Positions 1 to 9,242 of a DNA stretch of 64,000 bases are shown one piece after another. A program made the translations under genes and the position numbers. This DNA is from Planctomycetota bacterium (GTDB taxonomy: Bacteria; Planctomycetota; B15-G4): positions 1 to 64,000 of the forward strand of contig QNBX01000005.1 of NCBI GenBank assembly GCA_003644265.1, given 5' to 3'. Within the stretch, counting starts at the first letter, position 1. Each line of letters opens with the position of its first letter. The notes under the pieces were generated by a model. The model was not told the DNA's origin. It made no database searches and was given only the letters and a program-made list of their open reading frames with translations.

Positions 1-559
1 ACTTGAGCAGCACCTGGTCGTCCACCGCCTCGTTGGGGATCACGATGTCGCCGCGCAGCAGATCGTGGAAGCGCGTCTCGCCGGCCTTGTCGACCGCCAG
101 GCGCACCACGTGGGTCTCGGTCTGAGCGCGCTGCGCAGACTCGGCAGCAGGGATCGAGCGGCGCTGTCCGTCGTAACCGGTCGGGCGCTTGGCCGCCTTC
201 TGGAAGGCGCGCAGCTCGGCCAGGCGCTCGGGCGTGCAGAAGCAGCGGTACGCGTGCCCGCCGTCGATGAGCTGGTCGACGTACGTGCGGTAGATGTCGC
301 GCCGCTCGCTCTGGCGGTACGGGCCCACGTCGCCGCCCGCCGCCGGGCTCTCATCGGCCTCGATGCCCAGCCAGGCCAGGGCCTCGACGATGGCGGTCTC
401 GTGCTCCTGCTTGCTGCGCGACTGGTCGGTGTCCTCGATACGCAGGATGAAGCGGCCACCGTTGCGCTTGGCCCAGGCCCAGTTGAAGAGCGAGACGTAG
501 GCGGTGCCGACGTGGGGATCGCCCGTGGGCGAGGGCGCGACGCGGGTGCAGACGGTCAT
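1..559 (-). CDS. gltX: Glutamyl-tRNA synthetase, N-terminal part (runs off window)
   Basis: Charges tRNA-Glu (or tRNA-Glu/Gln) with glutamate in the cytoplasm. Reading the minus strand from the ATG at 559 gives an uninterrupted frame to the window edge (about 186 residues). It carries the class I HIGH-type motif as SPTGDPHVG (residues 10-18), then the [13 protein letters not shown] segment and the [10 protein letters not shown] segment typical of GluRS. The C-terminal half with the KMSKS motif lies outside the window. The frame begins at the expected family N-terminus, which supports this start. A TANNNT hexamer (TACCAT, 664-669 on the minus strand) lies about 105 nt upstream and could be its promoter. 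Recognition is by motif and is firm. Confidence 0.93.
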   Translation of the reverse strand, partial: MTVCTRVAPSPTGDPHVGTAYVSLFNWAWAKRNGGRFILRIEDTDQSRSKQEHETAIVEALAWLGIEADESPAAGGDVGPYRQSERRDIYRTYVDQLIDGGHAYRCFCTPERLAELRAFQKAAKRPTGYDGQRRSIPAAESAQRAQTETHVVRLAVDKAGETRFHDLLRGDIVIPNEAVDDQVLLK

Positions 560-696
560 GGCTGGTGCTCGGTGCGGGGAGGCGGCGGGGATCGGCGGCG
601 CGGACCCGGCGGCGACGGGGCCTGCCGAGGGGCGCCAACCTGGGCGGCGCCGACGAGCCCTGGATGGTAGCGGATCGCCAGGACCCCGCCCCAGCG

Positions 697-1911
697 TCAG
701 CGCCCGCCGCCGCTCCTGGCCTGGGCGCGGCGCCCAAAGCCGGTGGCCCAGGGGCTGGCCGTCACGCCGTGCAGCACCACACTGAGCAGCACCGTGCAGA
801 CCACCACCGACGTGATGGTGGAGCCGTGCGGCAGGCCCGATCCGGCGACGATCACGGCGAACACGATGCTGGCCAGGCCCCGCGGACCGAACCAGCCCAT
901 GAACAGCCGGCTCTCGAGCGAGAGCCCCATCCCCGAGACCACCAAGACCACGGGCAGGATGCGCACCAGCGTCAGGCTGAGCAGGGCGTAGAGCACGGTG
1001 GCGCCGTCGAAACCCGTGAGGGCGGGACCCACCATCACCGCCCCGAACAGCGTCCAGGTCAGCAGCGAGAAGGTGTCTCCGATGCCCTCCGCGGCTCCCA
1101 GCAACTCGTCACGGTGAGGCCTGGCCAGGCCGCCGAACAGCAGCCCACCGGCGAAGGCCGCGATGAAGCCGCTGCCTCCCAGGGACTGCGCCCCGCCGAA
1201 GGCCGTGAAGGCCAGGGCGATGACCGTCACCTTGCTCCAGATGGGCGAGAGCCAGCCGCGCCCACGCGAGAGCCGGATCATCCACGCTCCCGCCGCGGCC
1301 AGCGCGAGGCCGACGGCGAGGCCGATGCCCACGTCCGCCGCGAAGAGCGAGAGCCCCGTGCTCAGCGGGCTGCTCTCTCCCGACGTCCCCGAGGCCAACC
1401 CCAGGAACAGAAACATGATCGGCACGCAGATGCCGTCATTGAGCCCGCTCTCCACGTTGAGGGCCTCGCGCACCTCGCCCGGCACGGCAGGGTTGGTGAC
1501 CACCGCCTGCCCGAGGGCGGCGTCCGTGGGGGCCAGCATGGTGGCGATGAGCGCCAGCTCGAAGAGGGTCAGCCCGTCGAACAGCGCCAGGCCCGCGCCG
1601 TAGCCCAGCAGGATCGTGAGCGGCAGGCCGAGAGCGAGCAGCCGCAGGGGCAGCGCGCGCGTGCGCCCCAGGACGTTCAGGTCAGAGCTGGATGCGTCCG
1701 TGAAGAGCACCAGGGCCAGCGTCAGCTCGGCCAGGCCCTTGAGCAGCTCGGGGTCCGACAGCGTGGACACGAGATCGAAGCCGTATGGCCCCACCGCCAA
1801 ACCAAACGCCGTGAACACGATGGGCCCGCTGATCCAGGAGCGCTCCACGACGCCCGCGAAGACGCTGTACAGCAGCGCGAACGCGGCCAACAGTGCGAGC
1901 AGCTCGTACAT
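697..1911 (-). CDS. Cation:proton antiporter, CPA1/NhaP-type
   Basis: A 404-residue polytopic inner-membrane protein predicted to exchange Na+ or K+ for protons. About 12 hydrophobic segments run along the whole length. Family landmarks are the APTDAALG segment (near residue 145) and the ESGLND motif (near residue 170), matching the NhaP/CPA1 ion-binding region. It begins [11 protein letters not shown] at the ATG at 1911; the frame is open further upstream but that part overlaps the gene ending at 2013 in another frame. The cytosolic regulatory RCK domain often fused to such transporters is absent; a separate TrkA-type gene lies 101 nt upstream on the same strand and may supply it. Ion specificity cannot be read from sequence. 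Confidence 0.85.
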   Translation of the reverse strand: MYELLALLAAFALLYSVFAGVVERSWISGPIVFTAFGLAVGPYGFDLVSTLSDPELLKGLAELTLALVLFTDASSSDLNVLGRTRALPLRLLALGLPLTILLGYGAGLALFDGLTLFELALIATMLAPTDAALGQAVVTNPAVPGEVREALNVESGLNDGICVPIMFLFLGLASGTSGESSPLSTGLSLFAADVGIGLAVGLALAAAGAWMIRLSRGRGWLSPIWSKVTVIALAFTAFGGAQSLGGSGFIAAFAGGLLFGGLARPHRDELLGAAEGIGDTFSLLTWTLFGAVMVGPALTGFDGATVLYALLSLTLVRILPVVLVVSGMGLSLESRLFMGWFGPRGLASIVFAVIVAGSGLPHGSTITSVVVCTVLLSVVLHGVTASPWATGFGRRAQARSGGGR

Positions 1912-2012
1912 GGTCCGGCTCCGCTGGGTGCAGGCACCAGCTTCCCAGATCGAGGCGCCGCAGCCTCGCCCCATCCACCGCAGCCGGCGCGGGCGCGGCG
2001 GGCGACCGCCCC

Positions 2013-2729
2013 CTACGCCACCACGCCCCGTCCGAGGTCGTGCAGCTCGCGCAGCTTGGCCAGGCGGCCCATGCACACCAGCACGTCGCCGGGGGCGAAG
2101 GCGCGCTCGGGGTCCGGGTTGAAGCGCGTGCTGTCGCCGGCCTTGCGCATGGCGATGACGATGATGTCCATCTTGGCCCTGATGTTGGCCTGCTTGAGCG
2201 ACTGCCCCACCAGCGAGCTGCCGGTCTCGAGCGTCACCTCGCGCACGCGCACCTCGTCGTCGGTCTCGTCCTCGGACGAGAAGATGCGCATGAGGTCCAT
2301 CACCGCGGGGCGCATGAACTCGTTGCCGATGCGGCGGCCGGTCTCCTCGAAGGGGTTGACCGTGCGATCGGCCCCGGCGCGCAGGAACTTCTCGCGGGCG
2401 TGGGCCGAGCTGTAGCGCGCGATGATGAACACGTCGGGGTTGAGCTCGCGCGCCGTCATGGTGGCGAACAGGTTGTCGCTCTCGGAGGGCAGGCCCAGGA
2501 CGATGCCGCGGGCGCGCTCGATGCCCGCCTCCTTGAGCACGTCCGGGTCGAGCACGTCGCCCAGGATGGCGGCCACGCCGTCGCCTTCCGCCAGGCTCAC
2601 ACGCTCGGTGGAGCGGTCGACGACCACCACCTGCATGCCCTCCTGGCTGAGATCGCGGGCCGTGAACTGGCCGGTGGTTCCGTAGCCGCACACGATGACG
2701 TGGTCGGCGATCGAGATGAGCTGGTCCAT
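2013..2729 (-). CDS. TrkA-N/RCK (KTN) domain protein, regulatory subunit of a cation transporter
   Basis: A 238-residue soluble protein. A Rossmann NAD-binding fold opens at residues 10-18 with VCGYGTTGQ and the typical DR segment at the end of beta-2 (VVVDRSTERV). It continues through the RCK-N domain (LGDVLDPDVLKEAGI, PSESDNLFAT) to a C-terminal RCK-C domain (about residues 165-230). No membrane segment is present, so it resembles TrkA or the cytosolic half of Kch/KefB proteins. It lies directly upstream of, and on the same strand as, the NhaP-type antiporter, suggesting it gates that transporter according to NAD(H) or nucleotide state. A GAGGA Shine-Dalgarno lies 4 nt before the ATG. Confidence 0.85.
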   Translation of the reverse strand: MDQLISIADHVIVCGYGTTGQFTARDLSQEGMQVVVVDRSTERVSLAEGDGVAAILGDVLDPDVLKEAGIERARGIVLGLPSESDNLFATMTARELNPDVFIIARYSSAHAREKFLRAGADRTVNPFEETGRRIGNEFMRPAVMDLMRIFSSEDETDDEVRVREVTLETGSSLVGQSLKQANIRAKMDIIVIAMRKAGDSTRFNPDPERAFAPGDVLVCMGRLAKLRELHDLGRGVVA

Positions 2730-2763
2730 CGTGTCCTCGCTCTAGCGCTCGTCTGGTGAGCGG

Positions 2764-5400
2764 TCAGCGCGACCGCCCGGCCAGCAACCTCAGCTCGGTG
2801 AAACGGGTGACTCCGGCGCTGGCGAGCAGGCCGGCGTCACCCTTCAGGGCCAGCATAGGATACTTGATGCCGCGTTTTGACTGGCCGTCCAGCACCACCA
2901 TCACGGGCTGCCCGTCGATGCTCACGGACACCTCGCGGTTGACGACGTCGACCCGCAGCAGCGTGCCGCCCGGTGAGGTGGGGTCGTAGTCGGCCTTGTA
3001 GCTGCCGCCGCCGCGGAAGGTCCAGCTGCCATCGAAGCTGCCAAAGTCGACCCGGTTGATGCCGTCGTTGCCGCGGCGCAGCACGATGCCCTCGAAGTGG
3101 TCGGTGTCCCGGGCGCCGAAGCACAGCCCGGCGATGGCCCAGTTGTCGCTGGTGCGGATGCGGGTCTCCATGGACCAGTCGCCATCGAAGGAGCGATCCA
3201 CGAACAGCGCCTGGTACAGGGCCGTGCCGTCGGCCTCGCTGGCCGTGTCCGTGACCCGGGAGTAGTCGGCCGTGAGCACGCCGCCGCGCACCGTGAAGGC
3301 GCCGCTGGCGCCCGCACCGAACCAGCCCTCCAGGTCGATGCCGTTGAACAGCCGCTGCCAGCGCACCACGCTGCGGCCGGTCTCGCGCTCCAGGCGCGTC
3401 ACCAGGGCGCGCGCGGCCCCGTCCCAGGGGTCGATCTCCAGCACGTCGTGGGCCACGCGCATGGCCATCAGCGGCCGCTCCTCCCGGGCGTAGCGCTGGG
3501 CCAGGCCGGCCATGCCCCCCACCAGGTCGCGCTGGGCGTCGTAGAAGGCCTTGGCGTGCGGGTCGAGGCGCTGGATCGTGGCCAGGCGCTGCGCGCGCTC
3601 AGGGGCCTCGCCGTCAGCGCCCGCCAGCCAGCGCCGCAACAGGAACACGGCCCGGTCGAGCTGCCCCGCCTGCTCCGCCGCCGCGGCCAGCCCGGCCAGC
3701 ACCTCCAGGTCGTCCGGCTCGATGTCGAAGCAGCGCTCCCAGAAGGCCAAGGCGCGCCCGTGCTCCTTGCGCAGGCTGGCCATGCGGGCCTTGCCGCGGT
3801 ACTGCTTCAGGCGCTTGTCGCTGCCCTTGAGCGAGTCCTGCAGGTCCACCAGCCACTGGCGCCAGACCCGCTCGAACTCGGCAAAGTCGGCCATCTCGGG
3901 CAGATCGAGCGGCGTCAGCACGTGCCGTTCAAAGTGCTCGACGGTGTCGCCGGGCGTGCCCTTCTTGAACTCGTAGATGTAGTGCTCGAGCTGCTCGCGG
4001 AAGACGTAGCCGCCCTGATCGTCGACGTACATGCGCAGGAAGTGGAACAGCCCCCAGCGCGGGGCGTAGAACTCGGGCTCGTTGCCGTTCTTGGGGTCCA
4101 TCACCGCCGCCAGCGAGAAGGCCGGGTCGGTCTGGATGGACTTGACCACCCCCTGCAGGCGCTGCTTGTGCGGCGCGTCGCGGCGGATGGTGCCGTTGGG
4201 CAGGATCTCAATGGACTCGAACTGGCAGGCGATGCCCTCGTTTACGAAGGACGGCACGCTGCCCACGGCCTCACGCATGAACTGATGCGAGGCCTCATGA
4301 AAGAGCGTCGCGAGCGTGTCGCGCCAGCTGCCCCCGTCGGCGTGATCGAACGTGGCCACCTCGCTGCCCAGGAACACGCCCCCGGACCAGTCGGGAGACC
4401 CGGTGCGCTTGAGGTACTCCTCCCGGGTGGCGTAGATGTTCACGGCGATGGGCGTGATGTTGATGGGGCGCAACGACGGATCGGGATGGGCCGGCGGCGG
4501 ATCGGGGATCAGGCCCCAGACCTCGCGGTAGTAGTCGGCCACCTGCTCCATGACCCGGGCCGTGGCCTCGCCCAGACGCCAGTTGCCCGCCACCTTGATG
4601 CGGTAGTGCGGCGTCTGCCACTCGCCGGCGCGGCTGAACTTCATTGTCTTGGCGTCGAACGCGGCGATCCACTGGGCGTCGTGTCCGCCGTCGCTCAGAT
4701 CGGGCGCGATGTTGAGCCCGGCCACGTAGTTGGCGCCCTCAGCCAGGCAGCGGGCGATGGCGAGGCGCGCCTGGTCTGCTTCCGCGCTGCGGGCGGGCAG
4801 GCTCATCAGGCGCTCGGTCCAGCAGCCCAGGGCGCAGGCGTGGAAGCCGGCCTCCAGGTAGGCGGCGCCCAGCTCGGCCATGGCGGCGCTGTGATCGGCC
4901 AGCAGCTGACTGGCCTCGCCTGCCAACGGATCGAGCTCCGCCCGGCGCGCCTCGCTCTTGTCGAGCTTGCGCTTGAGCCTGCTCTCGCCGGCGGCCACCC
5001 GGGCCGCGTAGACCGTTCCGAGTTCGCGTCGGTGCAGCGCCTCGGCGTCGTCGTCGCCGCGCTTGGAGGCCACCTCCACCATGCCTTCCAAGGCCGCGAG
5101 ATTGACCGGGTCGAGCTCGAGCACCGCAGTCCAGGCGGCCCCGGCGCTGTCGTAGTCGTGGCTGCGCAGGGCCTTCTCGGCCCGCGCGGCGTGGGTCTTG
5201 AGGAAGGCCGCATTGCCGCTGTCGGCGCCGCGCGCGGCGGGCGCGGCAGGGCGCTTGGGCGAGGCTGCCGGCGCGGGCGCAACGGGCGGCGTGGCCACGG
5301 CTCCTGCGCCCAGCGCAATCACCCAGACCGACAGCACCGCGGCCGCTGCGAGGGCCCTGGGCCGGCCAGAGCGCGCCCGCGTACTGATCGCCATCGTCAT
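2764..5400 (-). CDS. Secreted gluzincin-like peptidase (DUF1570 type) with TPR region and C-terminal DUF1080/LamG-like domain
   Basis: An 878-residue protein with an N-terminal signal or anchor (hydrophobic residues 16-37) followed by an Ala/Pro-rich linker. TPR-like helices follow at about 70-240. A peptidase-MA/DUF1570-like domain carries the zinc motif HEASH at residues 368-372 with a downstream NEGIA (388-392) offering the third ligand. More TPR helices span about 540-640. The C-terminal about 185 residues (WQRLFNGIDLEGWFG onward) look like the DUF1080 (3-keto-disaccharide hydrolase, concanavalin-like) fold common in Planctomycetota. The ATG at 5400 was chosen because GAGG sits 8 nt upstream; a second ATG follows two codons later. 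Zinc peptidase activity is inferred from HExxH only. Confidence 0.72.
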   Translation of the reverse strand: MTMAISTRARSGRPRALAAAAVLSVWVIALGAGAVATPPVAPAPAASPKRPAAPAARGADSGNAAFLKTHAARAEKALRSHDYDSAGAAWTAVLELDPVNLAALEGMVEVASKRGDDDAEALHRRELGTVYAARVAAGESRLKRKLDKSEARRAELDPLAGEASQLLADHSAAMAELGAAYLEAGFHACALGCWTERLMSLPARSAEADQARLAIARCLAEGANYVAGLNIAPDLSDGGHDAQWIAAFDAKTMKFSRAGEWQTPHYRIKVAGNWRLGEATARVMEQVADYYREVWGLIPDPPPAHPDPSLRPINITPIAVNIYATREEYLKRTGSPDWSGGVFLGSEVATFDHADGGSWRDTLATLFHEASHQFMREAVGSVPSFVNEGIACQFESIEILPNGTIRRDAPHKQRLQGVVKSIQTDPAFSLAAVMDPKNGNEPEFYAPRWGLFHFLRMYVDDQGGYVFREQLEHYIYEFKKGTPGDTVEHFERHVLTPLDLPEMADFAEFERVWRQWLVDLQDSLKGSDKRLKQYRGKARMASLRKEHGRALAFWERCFDIEPDDLEVLAGLAAAAEQAGQLDRAVFLLRRWLAGADGEAPERAQRLATIQRLDPHAKAFYDAQRDLVGGMAGLAQRYAREERPLMAMRVAHDVLEIDPWDGAARALVTRLERETGRSVVRWQRLFNGIDLEGWFGAGASGAFTVRGGVLTADYSRVTDTASEADGTALYQALFVDRSFDGDWSMETRIRTSDNWAIAGLCFGARDTDHFEGIVLRRGNDGINRVDFGSFDGSWTFRGGGSYKADYDPTSPGGTLLRVDVVNREVSVSIDGQPVMVVLDGQSKRGIKYPMLALKGDAGLLASAGVTRFTELRLLAGRSR

Positions 5401-5528
5401 CTGCAGTCCCTCATCGGAGACCCACGATAGCAGGCACCCGCGTGCCGGGAACGCGGGCAGGGCACGCGGGCGCGTCTGCCAGCCTGCGGCCCGAGCGCTC
5501 CCCGCCGGACGACCACCGTCACACGCTG

Positions 5529-6659
5529 CTAGCGGCCCAGATCCGCGGCGATGCCCGGGGCGATGGCCTCGGCCAGGTAGCGCGCGGCCAGAGCGTTGGC
5601 AAGGCCATTGGGGTGGCGATCGTGGGCGTGAGCCTGAAGCTGACCCGGGCGGTAGCCCTGCAGCGCCGGCAGCAAGTGGGTGAAGGGCACGGCCAGCTCC
5701 GTACACATGTTGGACATGCGGCCCGCCTCGGCCGTGAAGGGGTAGTCGCCGTCGAGCCCGGCCAGGAACGGGAACATGGCCACGTGCAGCCGCATGCCCC
5801 GACGCTCGGCCAGGGTCTTGATCACCCCCAGCCCCCGGCGCACCGAGCGCACGCCGGGCGAGTCCGGCTTCCAGCAGTCGCGATAGTTGATCAGCAGCGA
5901 GCGGCCGTACAGGTGCCGAAAGGCCTGATGCGCCGCCAGGTCCGCCAGGGCCGACACGCGCCGGACGGCCATGGTGCGCTGCACGGCGGGCGGCAGAGAC
6001 TCGGCCTCGACCAGGCCCGACGTGAGCCCCAGCGCCCGCACCCAGCGGGCGGCCTCGGGCGGCTCATGCCCCGGCCCCCGGTGGATGCCGTAGCCCGAGG
6101 CGTCGACGATCGTGCTGCACAGCAACACCATGTCGGGCTCCAACGCCATCACCCGGCGGCGCAGGAAGGCCGCTTGCTGACCGGTGTTGGTGCCGGGCAC
6201 GCCGCAGTTGAGCACCTCGATCTGCGCGCCGGGAAAGCGCTCGGCCAACAGCGGGCGCAGCTGGTGCGCCATGGTCTGTTCCAGCGCGATGCCGGTGCCG
6301 TAGGTGATGGAGTCACCCAGCATGACGATGCGGTAGCTGCCCGCCGGCTTGGCCTCGGGGAAGGGGTCCTCGCGGTAGCCCAGCTCGTTGATGACGTAGG
6401 TCACCGTGCGGTCGCCCTCGTCGCCGTGGCCGGGGTAGACGCGGGTGACCGCGCCCCCTGCCTTGAGCATGTGTCCCACGCCGGGCAGCTCGTCCTCCGA
6501 GACGTTCCAGATCAGGCTGTGATCAGCGCGGGGCGAGCGCGGCGGCGGGCGCAGACCTGCCACACGCACGGCCAACTCGGCCAGCAGCAGCGCCAGCACC
6601 AGCGCCGCGCCCAGGCGCAGGCCAACGCGCAGCAGTCGACGGAAACGGGAGCGGAGCAT
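5529..6659 (-). CDS. Membrane-anchored SGNH/GDSL hydrolase family protein
   Basis: A 376-residue protein with an N-terminal membrane anchor (about residues 14-33) and an extracytoplasmic SGNH-hydrolase fold. Block I is MLGDSITYG with the nucleophile Ser, block II is LNCGVPGTNTG, and the C-terminal Asp-His block is DRHPNG. The usual Asn of block III is not obvious: the equivalent strand reads LLCSTIVDA. Acyl- or acetyl-ester hydrolysis of a surface carbohydrate is plausible but the substrate is unknown. It is divergent from a second SGNH gene (7031-8767), with a small membrane-protein gene between them. Confidence 0.75.
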   Translation of the reverse strand: MLRSRFRRLLRVGLRLGAALVLALLLAELAVRVAGLRPPPRSPRADHSLIWNVSEDELPGVGHMLKAGGAVTRVYPGHGDEGDRTVTYVINELGYREDPFPEAKPAGSYRIVMLGDSITYGTGIALEQTMAHQLRPLLAERFPGAQIEVLNCGVPGTNTGQQAAFLRRRVMALEPDMVLLCSTIVDASGYGIHRGPGHEPPEAARWVRALGLTSGLVEAESLPPAVQRTMAVRRVSALADLAAHQAFRHLYGRSLLINYRDCWKPDSPGVRSVRRGLGVIKTLAERRGMRLHVAMFPFLAGLDGDYPFTAEAGRMSNMCTELAVPFTHLLPALQGYRPGQLQAHAHDRHPNGLANALAARYLAEAIAPGIAADLGR

Positions 6660-6850
6660 GGAGAGCTGACCGGACGGGGCGCGGCAGACAGACTAGCAGC
6701 CCCCTCCGTCCTCCCTTGCCGTCGCGCGGGCGCGCTCCGCGCGTGCATATGCACGGACTATTCGCCGGAACGCCGGAAGGAAAGAACGAGCCCCATGCCC
6801 GACGGATCGCGGTGCTCCATGGGGTTGCTGTACACCTGCACGTGTCAGGG

Positions 6851-6856
6851 TACGAT
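6851..6856 (+). promoter_or_regulatory. Candidate -10 hexamer of a leaderless or near-leaderless gene
   Basis: TACGAT ends 8 nt before the ATG at 6865. This spacing would place transcription start at or next to the start codon. No convincing -35 box or Shine-Dalgarno is visible. It is one of seven such cases in the window. Confidence 0.4.
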
Positions 6857-6864
6857 CCACGCCC

Positions 6865-7023
6865 ATGGGGGACGACAGCCAGAGCGACGAGCAAGGCGGC
6901 GGCCTCAAGGGCTTCGCCATCCTGGTGCTGGTGTTCTTCGTGATCATCGTGGCGGTCGTGGCGGCGCTGGCCACCTTCGGCCCCGACAGCGGTCTGCTGC
7001 CCTTTGACTACGAGGGCGCGTGA
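6865..7023 (+). CDS. Small single-pass membrane protein (52 aa)
   Basis: A short frame starting ATG at 6865 and ending TGA at 7021-7023. It encodes a polar, acidic N-terminus (GDDSQSDEQGGG), one strong hydrophobic segment of about 24 residues (AILVLVFFVIIVAVVAALATF) and a short tail. The same-strand SGNH gene begins 7 nt after its stop (GTG at 7031) or overlaps it (TTG at 7004), suggesting cotranscription and coupling. I do not recognise the family. Support comes from membrane-protein composition, the tight junction with the next gene and the promoter-like hexamer upstream. Confidence 0.6.
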   Translation: MGDDSQSDEQGGGLKGFAILVLVFFVIIVAVVAALATFGPDSGLLPFDYEGA

Positions 7024-7030
7024 CACCGCC

Positions 7031-8767
7031 GTGGACGGATCGCCTCCCTCTTCATCCGCCCCCCGACGCCGGCGCAAGCGCGGCAACCGAGCGGCGCTGA
7101 TCCTGGGCCTGGTGCTGGTGCCGCTGGCGATGCTGGCGGGCCTTGAGCTGGCCCTGCGCGCGGGGGGTCTGGGCGACTTGCCGCCGGGCCAGGCCAGCAA
7201 GCTGAGCTACCAGCAGGTCTACCCACCCATGCTGCAGCCGGGTCAGCGCCCGGACGGCAGCCCGGCCTGGATCAGCAACGACGCGCGCGTGCCCTGGCAG
7301 GCGCTGGATCGACCCAAGGCCCCGGGCGGCCTGCGCGTGGTGGTCGTGGGCGGCTCGGCCACGGCGGGCCTGGGTTTCAGCCTCAACGTGACCTTTGCGC
7401 GCGAGCTGCAACGCATGTTGCAGGCCGCGACGCCCGGACGACAGGTCGAGCTGCTCAACCTGGGCATCGTGGCCCTGGGCTCGTCGCAGGTGCGCTGGAT
7501 CGTGGACGACGTCTGCCGGCGGCTCGAGCCCGACGTGGTGCTGGTCTACTCGGGCAACAACGAGTTCCTGGAGATCCACGCCGCGAAGTTCGCGGCCGCA
7601 GGCGAGGCGGGCGGCGGGCTGTCCGCGCAGCTCAACGACACCAACCTGTTCCGGCTGCTGGGCGGCCTCAAGCGCAGCGCCGCGCGCGGGCGCGACGTGA
7701 CCGTGTTCGACATGGCCTCGGCAAAGGCGCGCGTCTCCGAGACCGAGATGATGCGCACGGTGACGCTCAGCGCCGACGAGCACGCCGGCGTGGTCGACAC
7801 CTACGAACGCAACCTGCGCGCCATGCAGCAGAGCGCCGCGCAGAGCGACACCGAGCTGGTGCTCATGACCGTGGCCAGCAACTGGCAGTGGCAGGGACGC
7901 CACGACCTGCCCGAGGACTGGATCGCGGAGCTGCTGGGCGCGCCGCCCGCCGGATCAGCGGAGCTCGAGGCCGCGCTGGCCCTGGCCGAAGCGCAGCTCA
8001 GCGCCGCCTCCGAGCGCGAGCGGCACCGCTGGCTGTTCAAGCGCGGGCTGCTGCAGTGCGAGCTCTCGCGCTGGGACGAGGGCCGCCAGGACCTGCGCGC
8101 GGCCATGAACGCCGACCCGCGCCTGCGCCGCGCCACCGACGAGCTGGCCGAGCGCGTGCGCGCCGTGGCCGCCGACACCGGCACCCCGCTGCTGGACACC
8201 ATCGAGCAGCTCGCGGCCCGCAGCGCCCACGGCATCGTGGGCGACGACGTGTTCTACGACTACGTGCACTTCTCACCGCGGGGCACGGTGCTGGTGGCCG
8301 CCGCCGCCTATCAGACCCTGCGCGAGCGCGGGCTGGTGCAGCCCGTGGCCGGCTTCGAGCTCGCGGCCCACACACAGGCGCGCCTGGCGTGGTACGCAGG
8401 CCTGCGCGAGGACCCGCTGGCCATCGATCAATGGCTGGGCATCGGCGACCTCGAGCTGGCCTCCGACCGCGACCTGTGGAAGCACCAGGCCCACGTGCGC
8501 ACCCTCGACGCGCTGATCGCGGAGCTCACGCCGGCCACTGGTGCTGAGCCCACCGAGCCGTCCGGCCCGAGCAGCTCACACGCCGCGGCCCTGGGCGACG
8601 CCCATCTGCGCCGGGCCAACGCGGCCTTCTTCATGCGCGATGGCTACGACGACGCCGTGGCCGGATACGAGGCGGCGCTGGCGCTGCTCGGCGACGCGCC
8701 CGACTCACCCATCGGTCGGACGGCCGCCGCCAACCTGCAGCGCCTGCAGACCACGCGTCGGCCCTGA
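7031..8767 (+). CDS. SGNH/GDSL hydrolase-like protein with membrane anchor and C-terminal TPR-like helices
   Basis: A 578-residue protein. An Arg/Lys-rich N-terminus and one membrane segment (about residues 20-40) are followed by an SGNH fold: VVVGGSATAG (block I, Ser in GGSA), LNLGIVALGSSQ (block II), VYSGNNEF (block III Asn) and YDYVHFSPRG (Asp-His block). Helical repeat-like stretches lie inside and after the hydrolase domain, and the end (DAHLRRANAAFFMRDGYDDAV) resembles a TPR. GTG at 7031 is preferred: GAGGG lies 14 nt upstream, and the alternative TTG at 7004 has no ribosome-binding site. The 3' end is one base from that of the convergent lipoprotein gene. Confidence 0.75.
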   Translation: MDGSPPSSSAPRRRRKRGNRAALILGLVLVPLAMLAGLELALRAGGLGDLPPGQASKLSYQQVYPPMLQPGQRPDGSPAWISNDARVPWQALDRPKAPGGLRVVVVGGSATAGLGFSLNVTFARELQRMLQAATPGRQVELLNLGIVALGSSQVRWIVDDVCRRLEPDVVLVYSGNNEFLEIHAAKFAAAGEAGGGLSAQLNDTNLFRLLGGLKRSAARGRDVTVFDMASAKARVSETEMMRTVTLSADEHAGVVDTYERNLRAMQQSAAQSDTELVLMTVASNWQWQGRHDLPEDWIAELLGAPPAGSAELEAALALAEAQLSAASERERHRWLFKRGLLQCELSRWDEGRQDLRAAMNADPRLRRATDELAERVRAVAADTGTPLLDTIEQLAARSAHGIVGDDVFYDYVHFSPRGTVLVAAAAYQTLRERGLVQPVAGFELAAHTQARLAWYAGLREDPLAIDQWLGIGDLELASDRDLWKHQAHVRTLDALIAELTPATGAEPTEPSGPSSSHAAALGDAHLRRANAAFFMRDGYDDAVAGYEAALALLGDAPDSPIGRTAAANLQRLQTTRRP

Positions 8768-8768
8768 C

Positions 8769-9242
8769 TCAGCCGCGTCTCACGCCGCTGGCCAGGAAGC
8801 TGAACTCGCGCGAGGGCTCGCTGACGGCCTCGGCCTCTTCGTAGCGCCCGGCGTCCTCGAGGTAGTGCCGCGCCTCATCCACACTGACCATCTTGATGGC
8901 GAAGGTGCCCTCGATCACGACCTCGCCGGTGAGGTCCATGGGTACGAAGAAGGCGTAGTCGACGAAGCGCACGCGCATGCTGCGCTCGCCGTCGGAGAGC
9001 ACCATCCAGCAGCCCTTGCTCTGGCAGACCTCGATCACCTCGCCACGCACGACGAGCGGCTGCCCGTCGAGCTCCTCGGCGCGATCGAACAGATCCGCCA
9101 CCGTCAGCGTCGAGCTGGCCATGACGGGCGCGCCCCAGGACGAGGCCGGCGCGTCGACCTCCGGCGTACCGCTGCAGGCGGTCAGGAGCAGGGCGGTCAG
9201 GAGCAGGGCGGCCAGGGCCAAGGCGGTGATGCGGTCTGTCAC
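8769..9242 (-). CDS. Small lipoprotein, DUF4920-like (OB-fold type)
   Basis: A 157-residue protein starting at GTG 9242, which overlaps the stop of the upstream gene as GTGA (translational coupling). A lipoprotein signal peptide ends LLLTACSG (lipobox Cys near residue 23). The core VRGEVIEVCQSKGCWMVL followed by MRVRFVDYAFFVP matches the DUF4920 pattern, with two conserved Cys in the CQSKGC segment. Function is unknown; the Cys pair may bind metal or be redox-active. It is the third gene of the nifJ operon, so a link to low-potential redox metabolism is possible but only inferred. Confidence 0.72.
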   Translation of the reverse strand: MTDRITALALAALLLTALLLTACSGTPEVDAPASSWGAPVMASSTLTVADLFDRAEELDGQPLVVRGEVIEVCQSKGCWMVLSDGERSMRVRFVDYAFFVPMDLTGEVVIEGTFAIKMVSVDEARHYLEDAGRYEEAEAVSEPSREFSFLASGVRRG

